The translations under genes and the position numbers were made by a program. Shown here in pieces: positions 45,889 through 55,347 of a stretch of DNA of 64,000 nt. The notes beneath the pieces are model-generated. The model did no database searches and was not told where the DNA came from. It saw only the letters and a list, made by a program, of their open reading frames with translations. Source of the stretch: Lysobacter_K koreensis (GTDB lineage: Bacteria > Pseudomonadota > Gammaproteobacteria > Xanthomonadales > Xanthomonadaceae); NCBI RefSeq assembly GCF_042677045.1, contig NZ_JBHTIH010000003.1:124001-188000 (forward strand). Reading direction: 5' to 3'. Positions within the stretch are counted from its first letter, which is position 1, and the number at the start of each line of letters is the position of its first letter.

Positions 45889-47154
45889 TTATTCGCTGGC
45901 GTCAGCGCTTGCTGAATCACCTTCATCCGTCGCAACGCGCACCGCGGTGCCATCAACCAGGCCTTGCGGCGGATCCAGCACCACCGTGTCGCCGCCGGCG
46001 AGGCCGTCGAGCACTTCGCGATCCTCGCCGAGCGTGCGGCCGAGCTTGAGCGTACGCCGTTCCGCTTTTCCGTCGGCGACCACGAAAGCGACCTGGCCCT
46101 CGCCACGCGACACGATCGCCGCCGCCGGCACCAGCACCCCGGGCTTCGCGGCCACCGCGTTGGCCGGCTGCGCCTTCTCCAGGAAGCTCACCCGCACGCC
46201 CATGTCCGGGACGATCCGCGCGTCGCGCTGCTTGAGCGCGATGCGCACCTTGACCGTGGCCTTGCCGCGGTCGGCTGTGGGGATGATCGCGATCACCTCG
46301 GCCGGGATCTTCCAGTCGGGGTAGGCGTTGAGCGTGGCCTCGACCGGCATCTTCGGCTGCACCCGGCCGATGAACGCCTCACCGACGTCGACCTCGACCT
46401 CGAGCGAGTCCATGTCGACGATCGTGCCGATGCCGGTGCGGGTGAAGCCGCCGCCGGCCGACAGCGGCGAGACGATCTCGCCCGGCTGCGCGGCCTTGGC
46501 GATCACCACGCCGGCGAACGGCGCGCGCACCACGGTGTTGTCGACGCCCTGCGCGGCGATGCGCAGGCCGCCGCTGGCCACCTGCGCATTGCGCTGTGCG
46601 GTGTTGAGCTGCGCGCGCAGCGCGTCGCGCTGGGCGATGGCCTGGTCGTACTGCGCCTTCGACACCAGCTGCTGCCTGACCAGCCCGCCCAGGCGCGCGG
46701 CATTGGCCTCGGCCTCGCGCAGCTGCGCCTGCACGCCGGCGATCTGGCTGCGCGCGGCGCCGACCTGCGCCGCGGCGAGGTCGCGCTGGGCGTCGGCGTC
46801 GATCGGGTCGAGCGTGGCCATGACCTGGCCGGCGGTGACCGACTGGCCTTCCTCGATCAGCACCTCGCGCACCTTGCCGGTGATCTTCGACGACACCGTG
46901 GCCATGCGCCGCGCGACCACGTAGCCGGTCGCGTCGAGCACCGAGGCGCTGCCGCCGCCGTTGCCGATCGCGACCACCTGCGCGGTTTTCACCTCGACCG
47001 CGTTGTCGCGGCCGAACAGCGCCCAGCCGGCCAGCGCCAGCACCAGCACTGCGGCGGCGGCCGCGAGTGCGATCCACAGGCCGCGCCGCGACGCGGGCGG
47101 CGGCGCGCTGCGGTCGATGCGGAGTTCCTTGAGCAGGTCGGCGGAGTTGTTCAT
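45889..47154 (-). CDS. periplasmic adaptor (membrane-fusion) protein, MacA/HlyD-like
   Basis: This 421-residue protein has one N-terminal helix, a lipoyl-like pair (TGYVVARRMATVSSKITGKV and the matching APFAGVV), a coiled-coil hairpin (about 120-200) and a beta-barrel region (MPVEATLNAYPDWKIP). It connects inner-membrane ABC permeases to an outer-membrane channel. It heads the minus-strand four-gene operon. Confidence 0.93.
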   Translation of the reverse strand: MNNSADLLKELRIDRSAPPPASRRGLWIALAAAAAVLVLALAGWALFGRDNAVEVKTAQVVAIGNGGGSASVLDATGYVVARRMATVSSKITGKVREVLIEEGQSVTAGQVMATLDPIDADAQRDLAAAQVGAARSQIAGVQAQLREAEANAARLGGLVRQQLVSKAQYDQAIAQRDALRAQLNTAQRNAQVASGGLRIAAQGVDNTVVRAPFAGVVIAKAAQPGEIVSPLSAGGGFTRTGIGTIVDMDSLEVEVDVGEAFIGRVQPKMPVEATLNAYPDWKIPAEVIAIIPTADRGKATVKVRIALKQRDARIVPDMGVRVSFLEKAQPANAVAAKPGVLVPAAAIVSRGEGQVAFVVADGKAERRTLKLGRTLGEDREVLDGLAGGDTVVLDPPQGLVDGTAVRVATDEGDSASADASE

Positions 47155-47419
47155 CGGGGGACTGTAAGGCGGGAAGGGGGCAGTGTGGGCATGGTGGCGT
47201 GGCGATATAGGGGCCAGAAGTCACTTTGCGCCGGCGCTGAAGCCAACCGTGAGTCACCGGCGAGGCCCTGTGCCCGAGACGCAGCGCAGCCTAGTCGATC
47301 GCATCGCCCGCAGTCACCTGACGCTTGTCATGTGCGATGCCTGACGGCTGCGACTGCCGCGGCGACGGTGCGCGGCCGACCATGGCCCCACTTTCCACTG
47401 TTCCCGAAGGAGCCATCCG
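47155..47419. other. divergent promoter region, adaptor versus ABC exporter
   Basis: 265 bp without a gene between two divergent operons. No confident promoter or operator was seen. Confidence 0.4.
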
Positions 47420-48352
47420 ATGACCGGCAACGATGCGGTGCTCGCGCAACTGTCCGATGTCCGCAAGCGCTACGGCCAGGTGCCGGCGCTCGACGGCGTC
47501 GACCTCGAGCTGCGTCCGGGCGAAGTGCTCGCGCTGCTGGGTGCCAACGGCGCCGGCAAGTCCACCGCGATCGGCCTGCTGCTCGGGTTGCTGGCGGCCG
47601 ACAGCGGCAGCGCGACCCTGTTCGGGCAGCCGCCGCAGTCGCTCGCGGCGCGGCGCCGGATCGGGGTGATGCTGCAGACCTCGGGCCTGCCCGACACCAA
47701 CACCGTCGGCGAACTGCTCGAACTCACCCGCAGCTACTACCCCGATCCGCGCAGCGTCGCCGACTGCGTGGCGCTGGCCGGCCTCGACGGCCTGCTCGAT
47801 CGCCGCTACGGGCGGCTGTCCGGTGGCCAGCAGCGGCGCGTGCAGTTCGCGCTCGCGGTGTGCGGGCGGCCGCAGCTGCTGTTCCTCGACGAGCCCACCA
47901 CCGGCCTGGACATCGAGGCGCGGCAAGGCCTGTGGCGCGCGATCCGCGAGCTGGTCGCGCAGGGGTCGTCGGTGCTGTTGACCACGCATTACCTGGAAGA
48001 GGCCGAGGCGCTCGCCGAGCGCGTGGTCGTGCTCAACCGCGGCCGCGTGGTCGCCGCTGGGCCGATGGCGCAGATGCGCGCGCACGTCGCGCAGCGGCGC
48101 ATCCGCTGTGTGTCGACGCTCGACGAACAGGTCGTGGCGGGCTGGCCGCAGGTGCGCAGCGCGTGCCGCGACGGCGAGCGGCTGGAGCTGGTGGTCGATG
48201 CCGCCGAGCCGGTGGTGCGGCGCCTGCTCGAACTCGATGCCGGCTTGCATGAGCTCGAAGTCCAGCGCGCGGGCCTGGCCGAGGCTTTCATCGAACTGAC
48301 CCAGGACGCGGCCAACGCCGAGTCCGCAACCCAGCAACAGGAGGCCGCGTAA
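47420..48352 (+). CDS. ABC-2 exporter ATP-binding protein (DrrA/CcmA type)
   Basis: This 310-residue ATPase has Walker A GANGAGKST (about 41-48), signature LSGGQQRRVQ, and Walker B LLFLDEPTTGLD. A C-terminal accessory region (about 210-310) follows. It pairs with the permease that starts inside its stop codon (TAATG). It heads a locus that ends with a two-component system. Confidence 0.95.
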   Translation: MTGNDAVLAQLSDVRKRYGQVPALDGVDLELRPGEVLALLGANGAGKSTAIGLLLGLLAADSGSATLFGQPPQSLAARRRIGVMLQTSGLPDTNTVGELLELTRSYYPDPRSVADCVALAGLDGLLDRRYGRLSGGQQRRVQFALAVCGRPQLLFLDEPTTGLDIEARQGLWRAIRELVAQGSSVLLTTHYLEEAEALAERVVVLNRGRVVAAGPMAQMRAHVAQRRIRCVSTLDEQVVAGWPQVRSACRDGERLELVVDAAEPVVRRLLELDAGLHELEVQRAGLAEAFIELTQDAANAESATQQQEAA

Positions 48353-49152
48353 TGAACACGATCGCCCATTCCACACCAGTCGCGATCGCCAGCGCCCGCA
48401 CGCCGTCGTTCTCGCCGTGGCGCTGCTACTGGCTCGAGGCCAAGCACGAGCTGCTGCGCCTGCTGCGCACGCCGTCGTTCGTGCTGCCGACACTGCTGTT
48501 CCCGCCGCTGTTCTACGTGCTGTTCGGCGTGGTGCTGGCCGGCGGACGCAGCGGTGGCGACATGGGCCGCTACCTGCTGGCCACCTACGGCGTGTTCGGG
48601 ATCATGGGCGCGGCGCTGTTCGGCTTCGGGGTAAGCGTCGCGGTCGAGCGCGAGCGCGGCTTCCTGACCCTCAAGCGCGCGCTGCCGATGCCGCCGGGCG
48701 CCTACCTGCTGGCGAAGATGGCGATGGCGATGGTGTTCGCGGCGATCATCTCGCTGATCCTGGCCGTGATCGCCGTGAGCTTGGCCAAGGTCTCGCTGCA
48801 ACCGGCGCAGTGGGCGCTGCTGTTCGCGATCAACGTGCTCGGCGTGCTGCCGTTCTGCGCGCTGGGCCTGTGCATCGGCGCCTGGGTCAGCGGTTCGGCC
48901 GCGCCGGCGGTGGTCAACATCCTGTACCTGCCGATGGCGTTCCTGTCGGGCCTGTGGCTGCCGCTGCAGATCCTGCCCGCCATCTTCGCCAAGATTGCGC
49001 CGGTGTGGCCGGCCTACCACCTGGGCCAGGTCGCGCTGAAGGTGGTCGATCGCGACGGCGGCGGCAGCCTGGCGCTGCACCTGGCGGTGCTGGGCGTGGT
49101 CACGGTCGCGTTTTTCGTGCTGGCCCGGGCGCGCTTGTCGCGCTCGCAATAG
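48352..49152 (+). CDS. ABC-2 type exporter permease
   Basis: This 266-residue permease has about six helices and the ABC-2 signature RERGFLTLKRALPMPPGAYLLAK. It makes the membrane part of the exporter. The start overlaps the ATPase stop by one base. The cargo is unknown; peptide antibiotics or lipids are the usual ones for DrrAB-like pairs near DesK/DesR-like systems. Confidence 0.93.
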   Translation: MNTIAHSTPVAIASARTPSFSPWRCYWLEAKHELLRLLRTPSFVLPTLLFPPLFYVLFGVVLAGGRSGGDMGRYLLATYGVFGIMGAALFGFGVSVAVERERGFLTLKRALPMPPGAYLLAKMAMAMVFAAIISLILAVIAVSLAKVSLQPAQWALLFAINVLGVLPFCALGLCIGAWVSGSAAPAVVNILYLPMAFLSGLWLPLQILPAIFAKIAPVWPAYHLGQVALKVVDRDGGGSLALHLAVLGVVTVAFFVLARARLSRSQ

Positions 49153-49237
49153 GCAAACGCGCGTTTGTTGCGGCCCGGTTGGGTTGTGACATGTAACACC
49201 GGATGCGCGAAAGCGTCATAGGTAGCCGAGTGTTCTT

Positions 49238-49350
49238 CTCCTCCCCGTTGCGCACAGCGCAGGGGAGTTGGGAGGGACTTGCTTCTGGCTTTCGCACGAC
49301 GGTTCAGAAGCACCCCTCCCCAGCCCTCCCCTGCTTCGCAAGGGAGGGAG
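49238..49350. repeat. GC-rich repeat pair before the amidohydrolase gene
   Basis: CTCCTCCCCGTTGCGCACAG with GGGGAGTTGGGAGGG at the left and CACCCCTCCCCAGCCCTCCC with TGCTTCGCAAGGGAGGG at the right: two halves facing each other. It fills the 237-bp gap between permease and amidohydrolase. Confidence 0.7.
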
Positions 49351-49389
49351 CCGGAATCAGTCTTCGCTTGCTACGCAAAGGGATAAACC

Positions 49390-51243
49390 ATGAAACGCTG
49401 GCCAGAAATCACTGCCATCGCCGCCCTCGTCGCCACGCTCGCCACTGCGGTAGTGGCGCAGGACCCGACAGCGCCCGCGTCGCCCGTGTCGCCGCCGTCG
49501 GCGAAGCCCGCCGCGGGCAACAGCTTCGCGATCCGCAACGTGCGCGTGTTCGACGGCGAGCGCGTCATCGACCGGGCCAATGTCGTCGTGCGCGACGGCC
49601 GCATCGTCGCCGCCGGCGCCGGGGCGATCCCCGCCGGCCTCGCCACCATCGACGGCAGCGGCAAGACCCTGCTACCCGGCTTCATTGACGCCCACACCCA
49701 CAGCTGGGGCAGCGCGCAGGGCGATGCGTTGCGCTTCGGCGTGACCAGCGAACTGGACATGCTCGGCGACTGGAACCGCCTGCCCGCGCTCAAGCAGCAG
49801 CGCGAATCGCTGGCGCGCACCGCGCAGGCCGACCTGTGGTCGGCCGGCGCCGCGGTCACCGCGCCGGGCGGCCACGGCACCCAGTACGGCATGAAGGTGC
49901 CGACGCTGGCCGCCGACGGCGACGCGCAGGCGTTCGTCGCCGCGCGGGCCGCGGAAGGTTCGGACTACATCAAGATCATCGTCGAGGACTTCAGCACCCA
50001 CGCCGCCGACCGGCGCCTGCCCACGCTGACGCCGCCGCAGGTCGCCGCCGCGATCGACGCCGCCCACCGCAACGACCGGCTCGCGGTGGTGCACGTGTCG
50101 CGCCAGCAAGACGCCCAGCACGCGATCGACGCCGGTGCCAACGGCCTGGTGCACCTGTTCGTCGATGCGCCGGCCACGCCCGGGTTCGTGCGCGCCGCCG
50201 ATGCGCGCGACGCGTTCGTGGTGCCGACCCTGTCGGTGCTGGCCAGCGTGGCCGGGGTCGGCGAGGGCGCGAAACTGGCCGCCGACCCGCGCCTGCAGCC
50301 GCAGTTGTCGGGCGAGCAGGCCGGCCAGCTCAAGGCGCGCTTCCCCGGCGCGAGCCGCAACCAGCTGTTTGGCAACGCGCTGCGCAGCGTGGCGGCGCTG
50401 CACGACGCCGGCGTCACGATCCTGGCCGGCACCGATGCCGGCAACCCCGGCACCGCGCACGGCGCGAGCCTGCATGGCGAACTCGAATTGCTGGTGCGCG
50501 CGGGCCTGAGCCCGGCCGAGGCCCTCACCGCCGCGACCGCGGCACCGGCGCGGCGCTTCGGCATCAGCGATCGTGGCCGGATTGCGATCGGCCAGCGCGC
50601 CGACCTGCTGCTGGTCGCCGGCGACCCGACCCGCGACATCACCGCCACCCGTGCGATCGACACGGTCTGGAAGAACGGCTACGCGATCGAACGCAACGTC
50701 GCGGCCAACGCCAAGCCAGCCACCGCCGCGAGCGTCGCGCCGGCCGGCACCCTGGTCAGCGACTTCGACGGCGACACGATCGACGCGCGCATCGGCACCG
50801 GCTGGCAGCCCACCACCGACCAGATGATGGGCGGGGCGTCGACGGTCCGCCACGCGCTGGTCGCCGGTGGCGCCGCAGGCTCGCGCGGCGCGCTCGAGGT
50901 CAGGGGCGAGATCAAGCCGGGCTCGCCGTTCCCGTGGTCCGGGATGATGTTCTTCCCGGCCGCGCAGCCGATGCAGCCGGTCGACTTCTCCAAGCGCCGC
51001 GAACTGGTGTTCTGGGTGCGCGGCGACGGCCGCCAATACCAGGCAATGCTGTTCTCCGGCCCGTCCGCCCAGGGCATGCCGAGCATGCAGGCGTTCACCG
51101 CCGGCGCGCAGTGGCAGGAAGTGCGGCTGCCGCTGGCGGGTTTTGCCGGCGCCGATCCGGCGCTGCTGCGCGGCGTCGCGTTCACTGCCGGGCAACCGCG
51201 GGGCGCGTTCGTCTTCCGCATCGACCGCGTCGAGCTACGCTGA
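49390..51243 (+). CDS. amidohydrolase fused to a C-terminal CIA30-like domain
   Basis: This 617-residue exported protein (signal peptide ending VVAQ) combines two domains. Residues about 45-440 form an amidohydrolase of the imidazolonepropionase/prolidase type, with the HxH motif at 102-104 (DAHTHSW) and the Asp of LAGTDAG. Residues about 458-617 (LVSDFDGDTIDARIGTGWQP, SGMMFFPA) match the CIA30 fold, a jelly-roll. CIA30 is named after a complex-I assembly factor, but bacterial members occur in diverse contexts. The substrate is unknown. It lies between an exporter and a two-component system, unlike its usual locations. Confidence 0.88.
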   Translation: MKRWPEITAIAALVATLATAVVAQDPTAPASPVSPPSAKPAAGNSFAIRNVRVFDGERVIDRANVVVRDGRIVAAGAGAIPAGLATIDGSGKTLLPGFIDAHTHSWGSAQGDALRFGVTSELDMLGDWNRLPALKQQRESLARTAQADLWSAGAAVTAPGGHGTQYGMKVPTLAADGDAQAFVAARAAEGSDYIKIIVEDFSTHAADRRLPTLTPPQVAAAIDAAHRNDRLAVVHVSRQQDAQHAIDAGANGLVHLFVDAPATPGFVRAADARDAFVVPTLSVLASVAGVGEGAKLAADPRLQPQLSGEQAGQLKARFPGASRNQLFGNALRSVAALHDAGVTILAGTDAGNPGTAHGASLHGELELLVRAGLSPAEALTAATAAPARRFGISDRGRIAIGQRADLLLVAGDPTRDITATRAIDTVWKNGYAIERNVAANAKPATAASVAPAGTLVSDFDGDTIDARIGTGWQPTTDQMMGGASTVRHALVAGGAAGSRGALEVRGEIKPGSPFPWSGMMFFPAAQPMQPVDFSKRRELVFWVRGDGRQYQAMLFSGPSAQGMPSMQAFTAGAQWQEVRLPLAGFAGADPALLRGVAFTAGQPRGAFVFRIDRVELR

Positions 51244-51280
51244 GCACCCCGATGGCCACCAACCGCGCGAGGTCCTGCTG

Positions 51281-52462
51281 ATGCGATCGCTCCAGTCCCG
51301 CTTGTTGCGCGCGCGCAATGCGCTGGTGCCCGAAGACCTGCAGCTGGGCTGGATGCCGATCTTCAATCTCGGCTACCTGGTGTTCCTGGTGCTGCCGCTG
51401 ATCTTCGCCGGCCGCGGCGACAGCGTCGCGCACGCCTGGTACCCGGCGCGGTTCGGCATGCCGGCACCGACCTTGCTGTCGGTGCTGGTGTTCCTGCCGC
51501 TGTACTTCGCCGGTTACCGCAGCAGCGGCGCGCGCATGCTCGCGTGCATGCTCGGCATCGCCGCGCTCGGCTACGCGCTGCTGCCCTTCAACCCGTTCGC
51601 CAACACCTACATCGTCTATGCCGCCGGTTTCGCCGCGTTCCTCGGCCGCGCGCTGTGGCAGCGCAGCGCGTGGCTGGCGGGGGTGCTGGTGCTGTTCCTG
51701 GTCGAGATCCTGCTGCTGCGCTACCCGCTGTTCGTGTTCGCGCTGACGGCGGTCATCTCGGTGGCGGTGTTCTTCGGCAACCACTTCTTCATCGAGAACA
51801 ACCGCAAGCGCGCCGAGCTCAAGCTGTCTCACGACGAGGTACGGCGGCTGGCCGCGCTGGCCGAACGCGAACGCATCGGCCGCGACCTGCACGACCTGCT
51901 CGGGCACACCCTGTCGATGGTCGCGCTGAAGTCGGAGCTGGCCGGCAAGCTGCTCGAGCGCGACCCGCTGGCCGCGCGCCGCGAGATCGACGAGGTTGGC
52001 CGGGTCGCCCGCGACGCGCTGTCGCAGGTGCGGCGCGCGGTCAGTGGCATCCGTGCCGCCGGCCTGGCCGCGGAGCTGGCCTCGGCCAAGCTGCTGCTCG
52101 AATCCGACGGGGTCGCGTTGCGCTACCAGCGCGCCGACGTGCCGCTGACCCCGGAACTGGAGACCGTGTTCGCGCTGACCCTGCGCGAGGCGGTGACGAA
52201 TATCCAGCGCCACGCCCGCGCCCAGCACGCGCAGGTCACGCTGGAAACCGACGGCGAAGAGGCGGTGCTGCGGATCGTCGACGACGGCCGTGGCGGCGCG
52301 CTGGTGCCGGGCAACGGCCTGGCCGGGATGCGCGAACGCATCGAAGCGCTGGGCGGCCGACTGCGCGTGGACGCGGGCAGCGGCCGCGGCACCTGCATCG
52401 AGGCGCGGCTGCCGCTGCCGCCGACGGCCCATGTCGCCACGGCGGTGGCGCCCTCGCACTGA
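51281..52462 (+). CDS. DesK-like sensor histidine kinase
   Basis: This 393-residue kinase has about five helices in the N-terminal half, then the HisKA_3 dimerisation domain with His204 in RIGRDLHDLLGHTLS, and an HATPase domain (TLREAVTNIQRHA, DDGRGG, GNGLAGMRERIEALGG). It belongs to the DesK group, which senses membrane state, though the ligand here may be the exported cargo. The partner response regulator begins 56 bp later. Confidence 0.94.
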   Translation: MRSLQSRLLRARNALVPEDLQLGWMPIFNLGYLVFLVLPLIFAGRGDSVAHAWYPARFGMPAPTLLSVLVFLPLYFAGYRSSGARMLACMLGIAALGYALLPFNPFANTYIVYAAGFAAFLGRALWQRSAWLAGVLVLFLVEILLLRYPLFVFALTAVISVAVFFGNHFFIENNRKRAELKLSHDEVRRLAALAERERIGRDLHDLLGHTLSMVALKSELAGKLLERDPLAARREIDEVGRVARDALSQVRRAVSGIRAAGLAAELASAKLLLESDGVALRYQRADVPLTPELETVFALTLREAVTNIQRHARAQHAQVTLETDGEEAVLRIVDDGRGGALVPGNGLAGMRERIEALGGRLRVDAGSGRGTCIEARLPLPPTAHVATAVAPSH

Positions 52463-52517
52463 TGCCCAGGCGAGCCGCTCCTACAATGCGGGTTCGTTTT
52501 CCCATGGGCCGCCGTCG

Positions 52518-53120
52518 ATGATCCGAGTGCTGCTGGCCGAAGACCAGGCGATGGTGCGCGGCGCGTTGTCGGCGTTGCTCGGCATGGAAGCCGACATCGA
52601 GGTGCTGGCCGCGGTCGCCGACGGCGAGAGCGCGTGGCGCGAGCTGCAGCGCCTGCAGCCCGACGTGCTGGTCACCGACATCGAGATGCCCGGGCTAACC
52701 GGGCTGGAATTGGCGCAGCGGATCGCGCGCCAGGGGTTGCCGGTCAAGGTGGTGATCGTGACCACGTTCGCGCGCGCCGGCTTCCTGCGCCGCGCGCTCG
52801 ATGCCGGCGTGTCGGGCTACCTGCTCAAGGACGCGCCGGCCGAGCACCTGGCGCAGGCCTTGCGCCAGGTGCAGCGCGGCGGCCGCGCGATCGACCCGCA
52901 ACTGGCACTGGAAGCCTGGTCGGAGGCCGACCCGCTCAACGACCGCGAGCGCCAGGTGCTGCGGCTGGCGGGCGAGGGACTGTCGGCGGGCGAGATCGCC
53001 GCGCAGCTGCACCTGTCGCAAGGCACGGTGCGCAACTATTTGTCCGAGGCGATCGGCAAGCTCGGGGTCGGCAACCGGATCGAGGCCTATCGTCTGGCGC
53101 GGCAAAAGGGTTGGTTGTAG
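52518..53120 (+). CDS. NarL/LuxR-family response regulator (DesR-like)
   Basis: This 200-residue regulator has a receiver domain with the phospho-acceptor Asp54 (VTDIEMPG), a Thr-bearing loop and Lys in YLLKDAPAE, and a LuxR HTH (LNDRERQVLRLAGEGLSAGEIAAQL). The last codons are followed by TAG that opens a GTAGGGCGGG repeat. It probably controls the upstream ABC genes; its operator was not located. Confidence 0.95.
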   Translation: MIRVLLAEDQAMVRGALSALLGMEADIEVLAAVADGESAWRELQRLQPDVLVTDIEMPGLTGLELAQRIARQGLPVKVVIVTTFARAGFLRRALDAGVSGYLLKDAPAEHLAQALRQVQRGGRAIDPQLALEAWSEADPLNDRERQVLRLAGEGLSAGEIAAQLHLSQGTVRNYLSEAIGKLGVGNRIEAYRLARQKGWL

Positions 53121-53225
53121 GGCGGGCCCAGGCCCGCCGTCCGAATCACGACGATGTTTGCTGGCGGGCCCAGGCCCGCCATCCGAACCACGACGATGTT
53201 TGGTGGCGGGCCTGGGCCCGCCCTA
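53117..53225. repeat. three-hairpin GTAGGGCGGG element with internal tandem repeat
   Basis: Two tandem units of about 42 bp, each a GGCGGGCCC/GGGCCCGCC palindrome plus a CACGACGATGTTTG linker, then a third palindrome and a closing CGCCCTAC. It begins at the response-regulator stop codon and ends 15 bp before the stop codon of the convergent aminopeptidase gene. Confidence 0.8.
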
Positions 53226-53239
53226 CAGCCCGCCCAACA

Positions 53240-54616
53240 TCACCCGCAGCGCGCCTTCAACATCGCGTACGCCGCGCGCAGGCCCTGCGCCTCGCCGCCG
53301 GCGGGGCGGCCGGGACGGTCGGCGTCGTTCCAGCTGTAGACGTCGATGTGTGCCCACTTCTGCGCTGCCGGCACGAAGCGCTCGAGGTACAACGCGGCGG
53401 TCACGCTGCCGGCCATCTTCGACGGCCCGGAGTTGGCGATGTCGGCGATCGTGCTGGTCAGGTAGCGCCAGTACGGCCGCCACAGCGGCATCCGCCACAG
53501 CGGGTCGCGTTGCTGGGTGCCGGCGGCGAGCCAGTCGTGGGCAAGCGCATCGTCGTTGCTGTACAGCGCCGGCAGGTCCGGGCCGAGCGCGATCCGCGCC
53601 GCGCCGGTGAGGGTGGCGAAATCCAGGATCAGCTCCGGGCGCTGCTCGCCGGCGTAGGTCAGCGCGTCGCACAGCACCACGCGGCCTTCGGCGTCGGTGT
53701 TGTCGATCTCGACGCTAAGCCCGGCGCGGGTGGCGATCACCTCGCCGGGGCGGAACGCGTTCGGGCCGACCGCATTCTCGACCGCCGGCACCAGCAGGGT
53801 GATGCGCAGCGGCAGCGCGCGCGCCATCACCAGTTCGGCCAGCGCGATCGCGTGCGCGGCGCCGCCCATGTCCTTCTTCATGTTGCGCATGCCGTCGGCC
53901 GGCTTGAGGTCGAGGCCGCCGGTGTCGAAGCACACGCCCTTGCCGACGATCGCGACGTGCGGGTGGGCCGGGTTGCCCCACTGCAGCTCGATCAGCCGCG
54001 GCGCGCGGTGCGAGGCGCGGCCGACGGCGTGGATCGCCGGGAAGTTGCGGGTGATCAGGTCCTCGCCGCTGACCACGGCGATGGTCGCGCCGAAACGTTC
54101 GGCCAGTTCGCAGGCGACCTGCTCGAGCTGGTCCGGGCCCATGTGCTCGGTCGGGGTGTTGACCAGGTCGCGCACGCGCACGCAGGCGGCGAGCTGGTCG
54201 AAGACTTCCGCGTGGTCGCCGGCGATCGCCAGTTGCGCCGGCACGCGCGGCCACGGCTTGTAGCGGCTGAAGCGGTAGCAGCCCAGGCCCCAGCCCAGCT
54301 GCAGCGCGGCCAGCGCCGCCGGTTCGGGCGCGACGGCGAGCTTCCAGGTGGAGCCGGGCGGCAGCGCGAACGGTGCATGCGCGTAGCAGTAGGGATCAAG
54401 CGGATCGCCGATAGCGACCACCGCGCCGGCGAGGCCGCCATCGGCGGCCGGCAGCGTCAGCACCGTGCCCGCGGTGGCGTCGAACCCCTGCGCGTCCAGC
54501 CACGCGACGATCGTGGGCGTCTGCGTCGCGCGCCAGGCGGCGAGCGACGCGCGGCTGACGACGTGCAGCGGCAGCGCGTCGGTGGCGGAGTCGGTGAAGC
54601 CCTGCGGCAGGTTCAT
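53240..54616 (-). CDS. M17 leucyl aminopeptidase family protein
   Basis: This 458-residue metallopeptidase has the M17 signature NTDAEGRVVL and GKGVCFDTGGLDLK with the catalytic Lys and first metal-binding Asp. The N-terminal macro-like domain is shorter than in PepA. It removes N-terminal residues from peptides in the cytosol. It overlaps the HAD hydrolase upstream (ATGA). Confidence 0.93.
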   Translation of the reverse strand: MNLPQGFTDSATDALPLHVVSRASLAAWRATQTPTIVAWLDAQGFDATAGTVLTLPAADGGLAGAVVAIGDPLDPYCYAHAPFALPPGSTWKLAVAPEPAALAALQLGWGLGCYRFSRYKPWPRVPAQLAIAGDHAEVFDQLAACVRVRDLVNTPTEHMGPDQLEQVACELAERFGATIAVVSGEDLITRNFPAIHAVGRASHRAPRLIELQWGNPAHPHVAIVGKGVCFDTGGLDLKPADGMRNMKKDMGGAAHAIALAELVMARALPLRITLLVPAVENAVGPNAFRPGEVIATRAGLSVEIDNTDAEGRVVLCDALTYAGEQRPELILDFATLTGAARIALGPDLPALYSNDDALAHDWLAAGTQQRDPLWRMPLWRPYWRYLTSTIADIANSGPSKMAGSVTAALYLERFVPAAQKWAHIDVYSWNDADRPGRPAGGEAQGLRAAYAMLKARCG

Positions 54617-55347
54617 GCGGCGGCGGTGTCCGTGGCGTGGGCCGCGTCGAGCCAGTCGGCGAGCGCGGCGAGGGTGGTGAATTCGAGGTCGGGGCGCAGG
54701 TCGTCGCGCGGCCACGGGCGGGTGTCGCCGGCTTCGTCCGGGCGATTGATCCAGCAGCTGCGCAGGCCGGCGCGGTGCGCGCCGACCACGTCCATCTCGA
54801 CGTCGTCGCCGACGTGCAGCACCTGCACCGGCTCGCAGCCCAGCTGCCGGCACGCGGCCAGGAAGATGCTCGGCGCCGGCTTGGCCGCGCCGTGCTCGCG
54901 CGCGCCAAGTTGGAACGCGAACAGGTGCATCAGGCCGATGCGCGCCAGGTCGGCGTTGCCGTTGCTGAGCGCGGCCAGCGGCACGCGCGCGGCGAGCCGG
55001 TCGAGCGCATCGAGGCTGTCGTCGTAGTGCTGCACGTCGCAGCGCGCGGCGAAGAACGCATCGAACGCGGGCGCGACCAGGGCGAGGTCGTCGCCGGCCT
55101 CGCCGATCATGCGCTCCAGCGTGATCATCCGTTGCCGGGTGAAGTCGTGCGCGAGCTGCGGGTGCTCGGCGGCGACCCGGTCGCGCAGCGCGCGCATCGC
55201 CGCGACCGGCCAACGCGCCGCGGTGCGCGGCGCGTGCTCGCGCAGCCAGTCGCCCAGCGCGGTCTCGGCACGCACGATCACCGGCGCGATCGGCCAGATC
55301 GTGTCGTCGAGGTCGAGGGTGATGGCGCGGACGGGAAAGGCGTGCAC
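54613..55347 (-). CDS. HAD superfamily hydrolase
   Basis: This 244-residue phosphatase-type HAD protein starts at GTG. Motif I is LDLDDTIWP, motif II is ALSNGNAD, and the C-terminal motif is HVGDDVEMDVVGA. It looks like a YigB/YcjU-type small-molecule phosphatase. The start codon is 14 bp from a G+C-rich gap shared with the plus-strand gene at 55621. Confidence 0.9.
   Translation of the reverse strand: MHAFPVRAITLDLDDTIWPIAPVIVRAETALGDWLREHAPRTAARWPVAAMRALRDRVAAEHPQLAHDFTRQRMITLERMIGEAGDDLALVAPAFDAFFAARCDVQHYDDSLDALDRLAARVPLAALSNGNADLARIGLMHLFAFQLGAREHGAAKPAPSIFLAACRQLGCEPVQVLHVGDDVEMDVVGAHRAGLRSCWINRPDEAGDTRPWPRDDLRPDLEFTTLAALADWLDAAHATDTAAA

Noticed and set aside
45964..48252. Plus-strand frame of 762 codons
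   Set aside because: Antisense to the adaptor gene and out of frame with the ABC ATPase; no recognisable domain.
53117..53225. Rho-independent terminator
   Set aside because: Strong hairpins are present but no T-run follows on either strand; kept as repeat only.
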